Shown here: positions 32,748 through 43,374 of the stretch, piece by piece
Layout of the letters: each line of letters begins with the position of its first letter
Position numbering within the stretch: position 1 is the first letter of the stretch
DNA from: Mimachlamys varia
Lineage: Eukaryota > Mollusca > Bivalvia > Pectinida > Pectinidae
Assembly (NCBI GenBank): GCA_947623455.1
Contig: OX392533.1
Location: forward strand, 36,314,729-36,378,728
DNA: 64,000 bases
Reading direction: 5' to 3'
Translations under genes and position numbers: made by a program
Notes under the pieces: generated by a model
The model's input: only the letters and a program-made list of their open reading frames with translations
Told to the model about the DNA's origin: nothing
Database searches by the model: none

Positions 32748-33896
32748 CATTATAATTTATTGATGTCCCTGTAAGTGTCTGTACTGAATTTATGATTTAT
32801 TAACGAGATCTTCTTTCATAACGTTTGCGAAAAGAAATGAAGTGAATGCCACGTGTCGTGATAGTCATGTGTTCCTCGAATATTTGTTGATCAGCATGTT
32901 TCGAGGGATTTTTTTTTTATATTCATACAATCACAGTTTAATTCACCTGATAACAGCTGTCACCAATTAACGCTTGGCTTACATAAACTATTGCCTGCTG
33001 AGCATAACATAATCTGTTACAAACACATTTGACGTCATATTCGTATTTTTCCTCCTTAACATGCTAATTAAGACATTTTGTTTCAGGCGATTTTTTTTTT
33101 GATTTTTTTTAAATATTAGTTCAGTGATAGCTTAATTTACCTGGAACATAACAATCTTTAATTAACGCTTCGTTTGTTACAAACACTCCAGAGTAATAAT
33201 TTTTCTGACTTTTAATCGACGTCATATTCTTATTTTTCTTCCTAAATGTGCTAATATATTGTTCGATACACTGTAAAAATATTTCCTGTTTTTCTGTGAT
33301 AAAGTTATCCTAACGGTTCAGTTGTACTAACTTGGAACTGCGTGGTCTGCGAAATGGAACAGAATTAACATTCCGAATTACGTTCCTGCAGGTGAAAATC
33401 TAATAATCGAAAAGGAAAAAGAAACGACTTTTCCGGAGATAACCAAAACGGTTCCGTCATAAAATCTGCAAAACAATGCGAGTAATTGCTTTTATTTACA
33501 AATTTTACACACTATCATGCCACTAGGACTCGGTAATGATATATTTTACTAATGAAATACAGTCTAACTGGTTACAGTTGTATCTACATAATAATGTATT
33601 TACAATTTATTGAACATCTGAAACAAAAACCTTTCACTGGCCGCCTTATTGGATCCAACTTGGAACTCTCAAATGAGACTTTCCCGACGAACCGGTCCGT
33701 TCTGGCGTAACGTCACATTCCATTTAGCGGAACTTCTGGTTTGTTCAAGAATGTTTCGCTAAATGGAACACGCTATAAGACTTTGTTTAGTACTTACCAG
33801 CACAACCAATGACAGTTAGATCTTACTCAGTGGTTGAGAATTACTTCAAATAGCAAAGGTCACAATTTCATATTTTCTGGCATTACGTTTAATGTA
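32748..33896. other. Intergenic DNA, nothing supported
   Basis: Poly-T tracts lie near 32910 and 33090-33110. Two diverged, roughly parallel segments ('AATTCACCTGATAACA', 'AATTTACCTGGAACATAACA', each followed by 'AATTAACGCTT') sit near 32940 and 33132, suggesting an old ~190-bp duplication. Confidence 0.45.
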
Positions 33897-33898
33897 TA

Positions 33899-34352
33899 CA
33901 GTGCATTCCTCTTTATATCATGTTGTATTTGTCAGACAAAAACATGATATTAACAGGTATGTGACATTAAGAGAAACATTATTTTCCACTAAATCTAGTG
34001 CATTTCCAATCATCATAACTAAAAGTAAGTTATTCAATATGCATTATAAAGATGTTTCAATCTATAGATAACATTATTTCATTAAAAACGTTTTGTTTTG
34101 TTCTGTTAATTTTACTTTCTATGCAATATTTTGTACAAGGCGTATCAGAAATCAATGAAATGACATCATTTTCTGGATATTTTATGTGATTGGTTAAAAA
34201 GCTTGATATTAAGTGGAATTCATCTCCAAATCCATGATATTAACCAAATGAATTCACATATATGAAATAGAGAAAAATGGTGTTTGGGAAAAACATGATA
34301 TAAAGAGGAATCCTGTGATATTAACAGGAGTGATATTTAGTGGAATCCACTG
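33899..34352 (+). mobile_element. TA-flanked MITE of ~450 bp, copy 2
   Basis: It runs from CAGTGCATTCCTCTTTATAT to GTGGAATCCACTG and is TA-flanked. The imperfect TIRs (CAGTGCATTCC / CAGTGGATTCC) are clearest in this copy. Confidence 0.87.
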
Positions 34353-34682
34353 TAGTGTTGATGGGTTTACAAGTGTGCATGTTTAAATGAAACTCGATAC
34401 ACCTTGAAAATCACATCAGTTCAAGTAGTAAATGAAGAAAAACATCAAACAACTTCTTATTTAGAACTGCAGTGCATCTGCAGTCATGAAGTTCAATAAA
34501 AAAAAATTTTCAGGAGTAAACAAGTTTAACAAAAAAAAAAAAATCACCTGTTCATATTCGTTTATGGCAAGGATTTGTGATTATAGGCAGTGATATGGGG
34601 AAGTACACTGTAGGCCGAAGATGTCCGGTGTGTATGGGAACTATTTATATTCAGCCTCCTCAAAACAAATCTTTCTGATTAT

Positions 34683-34857
34683 GGCCCCGGTTTCATCAAC
34701 GTTCCTTAAATTAAGGAAACTCCTTAACTTAAAAATCTACATAGGAATGCATTACAGAATTTAAGGAAAGTTCCTTAACTAAGGATTTTCCCCTTAAATT
34801 CTGTTATGCTTTCCTATGGAGATGTTTAAGTTAAGGAACGTTGATGAAACCAGGGCC
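34683..34857. mobile_element. 175-bp foldback MITE with 7-bp target duplication
   Basis: The ends GGCCCCGGTTTCATCAACG and CGTTGATGAAACCAGGGCC pair, and the inverted match continues almost to the middle (TTAAGGA...TCCTTAA and so on). The direct repeat TGATTAT flanks it at 34676-34682 and 34858-34864. A 7-8 bp duplication would suit a hAT-like origin, which is an inference. Confidence 0.9.
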
Positions 34858-34864
34858 TGATTAT

Positions 34865-36086
34865 AAATATTACGTTTTGATTGAAAAGGATCTCATTCAA
34901 CTGAAAAATTTCAACTTGCTTTTCTATATATCTTTTTTTTTCAATTTTTTTTTTCAATTTGCTTTTTATTGTTGTTCAGAACTAAAACTCTTTAATTCCC
35001 AAAGAGAAGATGGTTGTTTCTGTGGGTGTCGGATTACTGGAGCTCAGGTGGATCTTTAGTTGATGATGTGTGCTTTTTACATGGGTTTATTACAATCTCA
35101 GGTGGGGAAACACAATTTAATGATAGTTTTCATAGAGATTCCGTTTTGAATTGTCTTTCCTACGTCTAAATCAATACTGGTGATTTTACACACAACTGTC
35201 AACCCTTAATGACCATATGGTATTCCTATAACTGGACAAATCACCCCTTAATTTGCACAGTGGGCCCTCCTGTGTATTGATCCGAGCAGATCCATTGCCA
35301 TCTGTTCAGGGATTAAAGGCTTGCCTTCCAAAATATCACTAAAACTTGCAATCTGCATTCCCCAGCTGTTGTGAGATTAGGGGCGGAGTGTGTGTTCGGT
35401 TGCAGAGGCTGCTGCATATATACACCACAGGCCTCAGCCAGCAGCATGCTGACCATCTGGCTCACAGACCATCCGGCATCAATTATATATCACAGGTACC
35501 TGAGCTAATTAAAGCTAATTTTCTTCACCGGTCCCAGTAACCAGGAACGGTTTGAATTCTCAATGGTATTCACGGTAACCAGGAAATGTCCCAAATCAGA
35601 GTTGATTTAATGCTTTTCACTTTTGCGCGAAAATGATTATTATGAATTTGACTTGTCATTTTAAAAAGTCTAACATGTCCAGAGTTCTTATTAAATTGTC
35701 ACATGTGTTTGTCGCCAGTTGGATGGGGTTTGTTTTACTCTCACATGTTGTCATAGCTACACAAATAACTGGCCGATACTGTAGACACCGAAAAGTGCCG
35801 GCCACAGTGAAAAACTGTTAGTTTTTGAAGAGAAGTGTTTTGCAATATGAAATCAAATTATTTTCGAGACAAGTAGAAGAATGGGGGTACAGGAAGTGGC
35901 GGTGATTTGAGGGAGAAGTCGGAAAACTAAAATTTAATCAAAAATAAACTCAAGGCTATAGTGTAAACATGTCCAAGTGACTTTAGTCAACTAGATAAAT
36001 TGAGATGTAAACAATTAAGTCATACTTACAAATTGATATAAACCAAAGCCCTACCTTACAAATATTTGTGTACATGTTACTTAATT
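34865..36086. other. Intergenic DNA, no supported gene
   Basis: A GC-richer stretch at 35340-35470 carries a 64-codon plus-strand frame with no recognisable domain. No splice-supported exon was seen. Confidence 0.4.
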
Positions 36087-36093
36087 AATTCTT

Positions 36094-36319
36094 ATTGGTT
36101 TGGTTATTTAGTATTACGTCCTCTTAACAGCCAGGGTCATTTAAGAACATGCCAGGTTTTGGAGGTGGAGGAAAGCCAGAGTACCCCCCAAAAAACACCG
36201 ACCTACGGTCAGTACATGGCACTGGCATGCCCCACATGGGTTTCGAACTCACAACCCAGAGATGGAGGACTAGCGTGGTAGAATGTCAGGACACCTTAAC
36301 CACTCGGCCACTGCGACCC
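36094..36319 (-). mobile_element. tRNA-derived SINE with AATTCTT target duplication
   Basis: On the minus strand the head reads GTCGCAGTGGCCGAGTGG (A box) and GAGTTCGAAACCCA (B-box-like), followed by a non-tRNA body and a 'TTATAACCAAACC'-type tail region. The direct repeat AATTCTT lies at 36087-36093 and 36320-36326. It is the same family as 51167-51394. Confidence 0.85.
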
Positions 36320-36326
36320 AATTCTT

Positions 36327-36735
36327 GTTGTACAAATATTTATGTAAAAATAAAGTCTTTTCTTTATTGCTATAACTAAATTCCTTTTGCACAAATTTTT
36401 GTGTGCATGTAACTATATACTTCTGTACAAATTCTTCATGCAACTAAATTTTTATGTAACTATAATTTCTTTCTGTGGAAATTTCTATGTAATATAACTC
36501 TAAATCTTACTGTACAAATTTCTATGTAACTATAAAACATTTCTATGCAAATTTCAAATGTCTAAATTGTTACTGTGCAAATTTCTATGTAACTAAATTC
36601 CTACTCAAAAATTTTTTTTTTTAAGTAGCTCTAAATAATTTTTTCCGTACAAATTTCTATGTATCTAAATTCCTACTGTACAAAATTTAATGTAACATCA
36701 GTCAGCATCATCAATATCTATGTAACTATAATGTC
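36327..36735. repeat. AT-rich degenerate tandem repeat (CAAATTTCTATGTAACTA)
   Basis: About ten imperfect units contain 'TGTACAAATTTCTATGTAAC' followed by 'TAAATTCCTAC'-like spacers. The period is irregular, about 30-60 bp. Confidence 0.75.
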
Positions 36736-38100
36736 AATGTGATATTATGCAGAAAACAGTTTTGCATTTTATGCATTTAGAATTGAACCTGGGGGTGGGA
36801 ATTGTGGGGGGGAGGGTGTAGATAGTTGTTAAAAGAACGTCTAGTAATATATGTCATAAATATAAAAAAAACATAGGTAATTATATATACATTGTATGAT
36901 GTAAAAGCTTTCAGTGATGTGAAAAAATGGTAGCTTGAGGACAGTAAGGATGTGTAAAGGTATACATAGCAGATGGGCAACGGAAGGCTGATTATTACCA
37001 TCGGGAGGTCAACACTAATAGCTCGAATGGAAGCACAACAATAGGCGATTTAACGACACACGCTTTATTGATGTCTAAATGGACTCATCATTGACAGTGC
37101 TTGGTGCTAGTGGACAGATCAATTCATTAAGGAGACTTGTCTCATCCGTGACTCTCCGGCACTGCCATTAAGGGAGCTTGTCTTGTCATCGGCCGTATTT
37201 ATTCGAGGCTCAATATGTAATCGGGTTTAGTTTGTTATCATTGTCACAAGCTGTCCGTTTTTTTTCCGATCTTGACTGCGAAATGGCTAAACATTTTATG
37301 ATGTTCTTTTGTACTTAACTGCTATAACATTTGCTGGTTTTGATACAGTATTATTGTGACAGCTAAAAGATCGAAAAGTTTGACAAGAACAGAGGATTAT
37401 TTTATATATATATATCGTTTTTGACCCAATAAATGGTCTGGGTGCTAAAAAATAACAAAAATCCACTGGGAGCTTAAATATTATAAGGGTCAATATTATA
37501 GACTCAAAAGTCACATAATTGACCTAGCCATATGCACCACAATTACTTATATATAATATTCATACATACGGATTATAGGTTAAACAGTTTTATGGTAATT
37601 TAAAGTTGGGCATGTGCAAAGAAAGTGGGATACTTATAGGGACATTGATACTTATTAGGTTGAATACGGTATGTGTTTATTAAATATTTAAAATCTCAGG
37701 TGTTTATGAATTTTATTAAAATACTGAAAAATGTTTTAAGATACTTATTGAATAAAATTTATCCATATATATTTATTATGCTGCTAATATCATTATTTCA
37801 GATTAATATTTTTACCCCTTTTCAATAGTTTCTTGTATACTTAATACATTGCTATAAGTTTTTTTCAATATTTATAATGCTAAAAATGGACAAATAAAGC
37901 CATTATAACATGGTTTTATTGTAATGATAAAAAAACACTTTCTTGTTGTTTGTTTCTCATTGGGGAAAAAAACCCTCAATAAATTCAATTTTTGTGGATC
38001 ATATTTCGCATTAATCTGACTGATAAACATATGTAATCACCTGCAGTACTGATTGTTTGTAAACTCAGATTAGCATCAAGTTAATTAGCAATACTTTTGT
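36736..38100. other. AT-rich intergenic DNA, nothing supported
   Basis: There is a TATATATATATA stretch near 37405. Short minus-strand frames at 36777 and 37296 have no domain. Confidence 0.4.
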
Positions 38101-38118
38101 TAAACTCCATGAAGAATA

Positions 38119-38222
38119 AGTTACCCAAATATCTGAATTTGATATTAAGGAATGTGAATATCTGTTATATAGTTACCCAAATATCTGAATTTAATATTAA
38201 GGAATGTGAATATTTAAAATAC
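38119..38222. repeat. Two-copy 52-bp direct repeat
   Basis: TTACCCAAATATCTGAATTT starts at 38121 and 38173. Confidence 0.8.
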
Positions 38223-38319
38223 ACTTACAGGAAACCGAAAAATATTTTCAAATTCTCAGATATTTCTGGAAAAGATATATAGGTCATTAAATTAGTCAAG
38301 ACAAATTTTAAAAAACCTG

Positions 38320-38445
38320 AGCCCGTTCATTTTCCCAAACATAATATTTGGGGCAGGTAACTTTAACTTTTGCATCCAACACCGAGCCCTTTCATTTTCC
38401 CAAAAATAATATTTGGGGCAGAGGCAGCCTTAACTTTCACATGGT
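38320..38445. repeat. Two-copy 64-bp direct repeat
   Basis: 'GAGCCCGTTCATTTTCCC' at 38320 and 'GAGCCCTTTCATTTTCCC' at 38384, each followed by AATAATATTTGGGGCAG-type sequence. Confidence 0.8.
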
Positions 38446-38858
38446 TTTGTAAACACTAACTTACCTAATGACAGTGTGTGCTTAGTCTGACAGACGTGCA
38501 CGTTCCCACTGCACACCTGTCAGTTTCGTACCTGTTCTGCCCACATTGGTGGCGGGGACACAGCCTATATGTATTGAATATCTCTCCCAGACCTGTTATA
38601 GATCAGTTGGACTAGGACCGTTATTGGAATAACGCACCAATCAATTCAAACAGTTCAATAGGTAGACATATAATTAAACACTATACAAATACGTCCTTAT
38701 CACTCATACTATTTACCCTTCAATTGAATTATTTTCTAACTGGCGGTCCCAACACCTTTTTAATTGCAGACCTCCTTTTGCTCTTGTTTCTTCCATTCCC
38801 AAGGAGTTGGTAGTTTTCTTCCTCCTTCCCGATACCCTGCTGGCTCAAGGTACGAATT
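38446..38858. other. Intergenic DNA, nothing supported
   Basis: No frame or repeat of note. Confidence 0.4.
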
Positions 38859-38949
38859 ATTACTCATTTACCCCTGAAATCTCAAAATGAACTCCTCCAA
38901 CCTCTGAATAGGAAGAGTTCAAATGCCGTCTGCAGGGGTGAATGGGTTA
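38859..38949 (+). mobile_element. 91-bp hairpin element
   Basis: 'ACTCATTTACCCCTGAAA' pairs with 'TGCAGGGGTGAATGGGTTA'. The core is CTCCTCCAACCTCTGAATAG. Confidence 0.85.
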
Positions 38950-39045
38950 GTATGCTTTATGTAAAGAGGTGACTTAATTAATAATTGTGTGTCCTGTTTA
39001 ATCAACGGTTTTCGTTTGTCTTTTTATTTCACTGCGGTGAAGAGG

Positions 39046-39137
39046 TGAACTCATTATTTCCTGAAATGTCATAATAAACTATTCCAACCAGAGAATTGGA
39101 AGAGTTCAAATGTGTCTTTAGGGGTGAATGTTGGTTA
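39046..39137 (+). mobile_element. 91-bp hairpin element
   Basis: The core ACTATTCCAACC...TTGGAAGAGTTC is intact and the right arm is 'TTAGGGGTGAATG' plus 'TTGGTTAA'. The left arm is diverged. Confidence 0.8.
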
Positions 39138-40728
39138 AAAATTCCAAATTTGGTCTGTTACCTCAATTGCAAAATTTAGGATCAAAATGGTTTTTTTTAA
39201 ATTCCTGTGTGCTCTTTCCTTAATTTCGGCAGTGCATGAAACCCTTAAGATTCCACCCAGGCACGATCGTGCAGGCACACATTTTCATATGGTTTGAGCT
39301 GTTGTGAAGACCCTGAGCAAAACAAAATGTTCCCTCTCCTATATCTTTATCCTCCCCATGCCTTTCCGTTAAAATTCTGTTTCTATTACATATACATAAT
39401 CATTCCATTCCTGTTGTCAATTATGACTTTGCTAACCAATACAGTTTTCGTTCCATTGCTTTCTGCAATTGGTTTAATTGGCCCCCATAAAAGAATATGA
39501 CAAACATGCTTTGATTTTCGCAATTATATTTATCTGTTTTTCCCCTGAACATCGAATTAAGCCAAATATCGAGAGCAAGGAATTTTCACTTTTAGTCTCG
39601 CACTTTCGACCACCAAGTGCTCCATGGACTCTGTATGGATCCAATGAAAAGTCAATGATAAGTTTATGAACAGGCGGAAAATTCCTGAGAAAAATACCAC
39701 TTGCTACACATACAGTACATGCAATGTCTTCTAGACTTGTCCTCGTGCGTAGATTATATGTCTCGGTTGTGTTAGCTGGTACGGGGGCATGTGTCCCGAA
39801 TATTTACCTGGATAAACACCTGGCTGTGTAACACCTTTACTTGTCTACATACCTGACAGCTGATCGTTTCACCTGTACAGGTAAATGCTGTCGTTAAGAC
39901 ACGATTAAGGTGTGAGGATGCTGCTTAAATGTGTTATTACAGGTAATATTTCAGATGACAGCGTTTCGATCCACTCACTCGATCTTACATCTGGGGGTAT
40001 TTTCAGAAGTCTGTATATATCATTATTATAATGTTTTATATATGCCTATACTCTTGTAAAGTTGGGGGGCACAGAAAGTTCAAACGTAATTTGGGGGTAA
40101 AAATATCCTATGCAGTTGGATTTCTTGGAATACTAAGATGGAATAAGAATCTGAGGGATTTTTCTTTGGAGGGATGGGGAGTGGGGAGAGGGGGGGGGGG
40201 TGTGTTTAATTAATCAGTCTTGGTGTCTGATGCAACCCTCAATTTTACACCTGACTTATAAGACTACTTTATTGACTAGGAAAGTACATAATTAAATTAT
40301 TTTATCAACCAAAGATGGTTAAAAGTTTATTTGGGGGAACATTTGTATTGTATAAGCAGTGTTTTATCGCTTTGTTAAAAAATACACAATAATGTTTTGT
40401 TATGACAAGCATTGTATTTGTCCTGCAATGTTTTTTGTTATGTGATGCGATGTTTTTGTTATGCTATGCGATGTTTTCGTTAATCAAAATCTGTTTTTCT
40501 CAATGCTTCTTTTGAAATGTCAGCTTTCTTCAGGACATTGTCACTGTTGTTACCTGAACGAAGATTAGAAAACAACGTAGGCGATGATGACGTAAATGTC
40601 CGAGAGTGATAATACTCAACAGCTAAACTGTGGTTTCTGTCATTGCTTGCGATAATCATACTGACATTTTAAATCCAGGATTTTTTCGCTATAATAGAAA
40701 ACACCTATCATTGGAATTACGACCTGGG
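39138..40728. other. Intergenic DNA, no supported gene
   Basis: Two short plus-strand frames (39294-39500 and 39478-39669) overlap and have no recognised domain. There is a G-run near 40189-40200. A short 'GCGATGTTTTTGTTATG' repeat (about 19-22 bp units) lies at 40420-40485. Confidence 0.4.
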
Positions 40729-40812
40729 CCCAGTTGTTCAAAAAATGATTAGCTTAATCACTATTAAATCATATTTTTCAACCTTTGATAATTCTGTCAA
40801 TATACAAAAATG

Positions 40813-40942
40813 TGTAGCGGAACTCGACTGGGTCCATCATCGGCGACCAGGTAGCTCAGTGGTAGAGTGTTCGTCTAGAGTTCGAAAGGTCCCGGGTACG
40901 AATCCCGGTCTGGACGCAACATTTTCTCTTTCTCCTGTTACA
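40813..40942 (+). repeat. 5' LTR of the TRIM
   Basis: TGTAGCGG...CCTGTTACA. It contains the tRNA-like segment at about 40850-40918: A box TAGCTCAGTGG and B-box-like GGTACGAATCC (one base off consensus). Confidence 0.83.
40850..40919 (+). ncRNA. tRNA-like Pol III promoter sequence in the 5' LTR
   Basis: It has a recognisable D arm (GCTC/GAGT), T arm (CCGGG/CCCGG with a 7-nt loop) and partial acceptor pairing (GCG.CCAG). The anticodon loop reads CTAGAGT, but the arm has a mismatch. It is not a credible functional tRNA and is more likely an internal Pol III promoter. Confidence 0.6.
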
Positions 40943-40963
40943 AAATTGGCGAGCTTGCCAACC
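40943..40963 (+). promoter_or_regulatory. Putative primer-binding site of the TRIM
   Basis: AAATTGGCGAGCTTGCCAAC follows the 5' LTR directly. The TGG fits pairing with a tRNA 3' CCA. The primer tRNA was not identified. The segment is also a small palindrome (TTGGCGAGCTTGCCAA). Confidence 0.5.
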
Positions 40964-41041
40964 CTTGTTTAAAGCATTGAGAGTACGCTTAGCAAGGGGA
41001 TATACGAACTTGTAAATAGTTGTCTTCGGGGGCGAAGACTT

Positions 41042-41060
41042 GGAGAAAAGGAGGGAGGAA
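41042..41060 (+). promoter_or_regulatory. Polypurine tract of the TRIM
   Basis: GGAGAAAAGGAGGGAGGAA is 19 purines in a row, ending exactly at the 3' LTR start, as expected for the plus-strand primer of an LTR element. Confidence 0.8.
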
Positions 41061-41190
41061 TGTAGCGGAACTGGACTGCGTCGTTCATCGGCGACCAGGT
41101 AGCTCAGTGGTAGAGTGTTCGTCTAGAGTTCGGAAGGTCCTAGGTTCGAATCCCGGTCTGAACGCTACATTTTCTCTTTCCCCTGTTACA
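41061..41190 (+). repeat. 3' LTR of the TRIM
   Basis: 130 bp, about 91% identical to the 5' LTR. Here the B box is perfect (GGTTCGAATCC) and the A box is unchanged. Confidence 0.83.
41098..41167 (+). ncRNA. tRNA-like Pol III promoter sequence in the 3' LTR
   Basis: This is the same arrangement as in the 5' LTR, with A box TAGCTCAGTGG and B box GGTTCGAATCC. The T-stem is somewhat weakened (TAGG against CCCG). Confidence 0.6.
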
Positions 41191-41353
41191 AATGCAATCC
41201 CACAATTTTGCATGTACATTGACTGTACTAGATATTTGATATAATGGTTTGGTTTTAAAGTTACAGGAGAACTGAATACACTAACCACCTATTAAGCTAT
41301 ATTCCTCTTCAGAACAACTTGGCCCTCATGTGTTTTGGTCTCCAGATATTGGG

Positions 41354-41424
41354 CTTAACTGAGATTCATGTCTAAAATTTCATAATGAACTTTTCCATCC
41401 TTTTCAAAGTTAAATAAGTTTAAA
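41354..41424 (+). mobile_element. Truncated 91-bp hairpin element
   Basis: The left arm and core are present (TTAACTGAGATTCATG, AATTTCATAATGAACT, TTCCATCC). The right half is lost near 41424. Confidence 0.6.
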
Positions 41425-41682
41425 CGGGAGCATTGGTTGTTTGTTGCCCTTCATTGTAGGTAGGGAATCATATTATAATGGGACCATAGACAATTAATGT
41501 ATGAACTTGTTGTTGAAGGGTAAAATGCCCTGTTGCCATCTGTAATGGTCGTCTAAGAATTTGGGCAGTGTTATGGTGTCTCAGGTCCTTATAGACAATG
41601 TATAGTGGATGGTCCTTATAAACCATGTATTGTACTTGGTCCACATATACAATTTAATTTTTCTCGTTGGTTAAAAAAAATC
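41425..41682. other. Short unique spacer
   Basis: Nothing supported. Confidence 0.4.
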
Positions 41683-42605
41683 GGTCCTACCAGAGGAGAC
41701 AGGGCCTGGTATGTTTGTGGTAGATTACCGGTCCTACCAGAGGAGACAGGGCCTGGTATGTTTGTGGTAGATTACTGGTCCTACCAGAGGAGACACGGCC
41801 TGGTATGTTTGTGGTAGATTATCTGTCCAACCAGAGGAGACACGGCCTGGTATGTTAGTGGTAGCACTGGTCCTACCAGAAGAGACACGGTCTGGTATGT
41901 TAGTGGTTGATTACCGGTCCTACCAGAGGAGACACGGCCTGGTATGTTAGTGGTAGATTACCGGTCCTACCAGAGGAGACAAGGCCTGGTATGTTTGTGG
42001 TAGATTACTTGTCCTACCAGAGGAGACACGGCCTAGTGTGTTTGTGGTAGATTACCAGTCCTACCAGAGGAGACGAGGCCTGGTATGTTTGTGGTAGATT
42101 ACCGGTCCTACCAGAGGAGACAAGGCCTGGTATGTTTGTGGTAGATTACCAGTCCTACCAGAGGAGACAAGGCCTGGTATGTTTGTGGTAGATTACTGGT
42201 CCTACCAGAGGAGACATGGCCTGGTATGTTTGTGGTAGATTACCAGTCCTACCAGAGGAGACACAGCCTGGTATGTTTGTGGTAGATTACCGGTCCTACC
42301 AGAGGAGACATGGCCTGGTATGTGTGTGGTAGATTACTGGTCCTACCAGAGGAGACGAGGCCTGGTATGTTAGTGGTAGATTATTGGTCCTACCAGAGGA
42401 GACATGGCCTGATATGTTAGTGGTAGATTATCGGTCCTACCAGAGGAGACACGGCCTGGTATGTTTGTGGTAGATTACCGGTCCTACCAGAGGAGACATG
42501 GCCTGGTATGTTTGTGGTAGATTACCGGTCCTACCAGAGGAGACACGGCCTGGTGTGTTTGTGGTAGATTATCGGTCCTACCAGAGGAGACAGTCCAAGG
42601 CCTGA
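41683..42605. repeat. 47-bp minisatellite (~20 copies)
   Basis: The unit is GGTCCTACCAGAGGAGACAC followed by GGCCTGGTATGTTTGTGGTAGATTACC, 47 bp (for example 41704 to 41751), with few length changes. Variation is mainly at the bases after AGACA and after ATTA. The array is relatively homogeneous, so it may be young or actively homogenising. Confidence 0.95.
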
Positions 42606-43038
42606 TATGTTAGCCAGGCAGCTGTCTGCTCTGTGTCTGTTGTCAATACACAACCCTACTGTGGCAGCAGTGGGCAGGCCACTTCCCTTGAGTGAAGCAG
42701 GTGGCTTATGTCAATTACAATTTATGTCTGATCAAACTATTTTTGGAGGAACAGGAAAATCGACTCAGAAGTCCAGGAACTTCGGCTTGTTACTTGGTTA
42801 TCATCAAAACTGGGTGGGTACTGTGCTGGTCTTTGTACCACACACAAACAGACTTTGTACAGTTGCAAGTTGATATAACAGGAGTCACTTGAAACATGTC
42901 ATCCGTTGATAAACAAAATAAGAAAATAATAAAAAGCAAGATTTTTTTATTAAAAAAAAAGACAATTGACAAACGAAAAACAATTGATAAATATTGGGAT
43001 TAATTGTTTTCATTACATAATAATGGGAAATGTACAGG
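42606..43038. other. Spacer, no supported gene
   Basis: Two overlapping frames (42607-42873 and 42692-42892) have no recognisable domain. Confidence 0.4.
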
Positions 43039-43040
43039 TA

Positions 43041-43216
43041 CAGTGTAACCTGTTAAAACCGGATGTCATTGGGACCAAAGTTTTGGCTGGATTACACAGG
43101 TGTTGTGTTTGTAGAGGTTTGATATGAGTTCATAAGGGAATATTGGGATCAAACTGTAAGGCCGGAACAGACAGGGATTTGGATTAGACAGGGGACAGCT
43201 TAGACAAGTTATACTG
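43041..43216. mobile_element. 176-bp TA-flanked MITE
   Basis: The left end CAGTGTAACCTGTTAAAACC and the right end (reverse complement CAGTATAACTTGTCTAAGC) are TA-flanked. A second partial copy of the right end follows (TTAGACATGTTATACTGTA near 43230). Ends of this type are common in pogo/Tigger-like elements. Confidence 0.75.
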
Positions 43217-43374
43217 TAATAGATAGAGAAGATTAGACATGTTATACTGTAATAGAAAGAGAAAGATTAATGAAAAATAGAAAAAGACGTGACAAAGAGA
43301 AAACAGACTTGTGTAAATAAAGGTGAGATGAAGGAAGAAAGAATAACTAATAAACAAGACAGAGAGTAAGAAGG

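Larger units (their letters stand above)
40813..41190 (+). mobile_element. Terminal-repeat retrotransposon in miniature (TRIM), 378 bp, with tRNA-like LTRs
   Basis: Two 130-bp direct repeats (40813-40942 and 41061-41190) begin TGTAGCGGAACT and end CCTGTTACA, the TG...CA form of LTRs. They flank a 118-bp interior and are themselves flanked by the 4-bp duplication AATG (40809-40812 and 41191-41194). A possible primer-binding site (TTGGCGAGCTTGCCAACC) lies 3 bases inside the 5' LTR, and a 19-base purine tract precedes the 3' LTR. The LTRs differ at about 11 of 130 positions with no indels. There is no coding capacity, so mobility would depend on proteins supplied by another element. Each LTR contains a tRNA-like segment with A and B boxes. 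A tandem SINE dimer is the alternative, but the purine tract, TG/CA ends and target duplication favour a TRIM. Confidence 0.82.
40729..41326. mobile_element. MITE with GGGCCCAGTTGTTCAA ends, interrupted by a TRIM
   Basis: The left end GGGCCCAGTTGTTCAAAAA and the right end (reverse complement GGGCCAAGTTGTTCTGAAG) match the element at 25997-26508, as does the body. A 378-bp LTR element with its duplicated target (AATG) sits in the middle. Removing it restores the alignment with the other copy. Confidence 0.83.

Noticed and set aside
40850..40919. A functional tRNA gene
   Set aside because: A mismatch in the anticodon stem, imperfect acceptor pairing, exact duplication within two LTRs and embedding in a mobile element argue against it.
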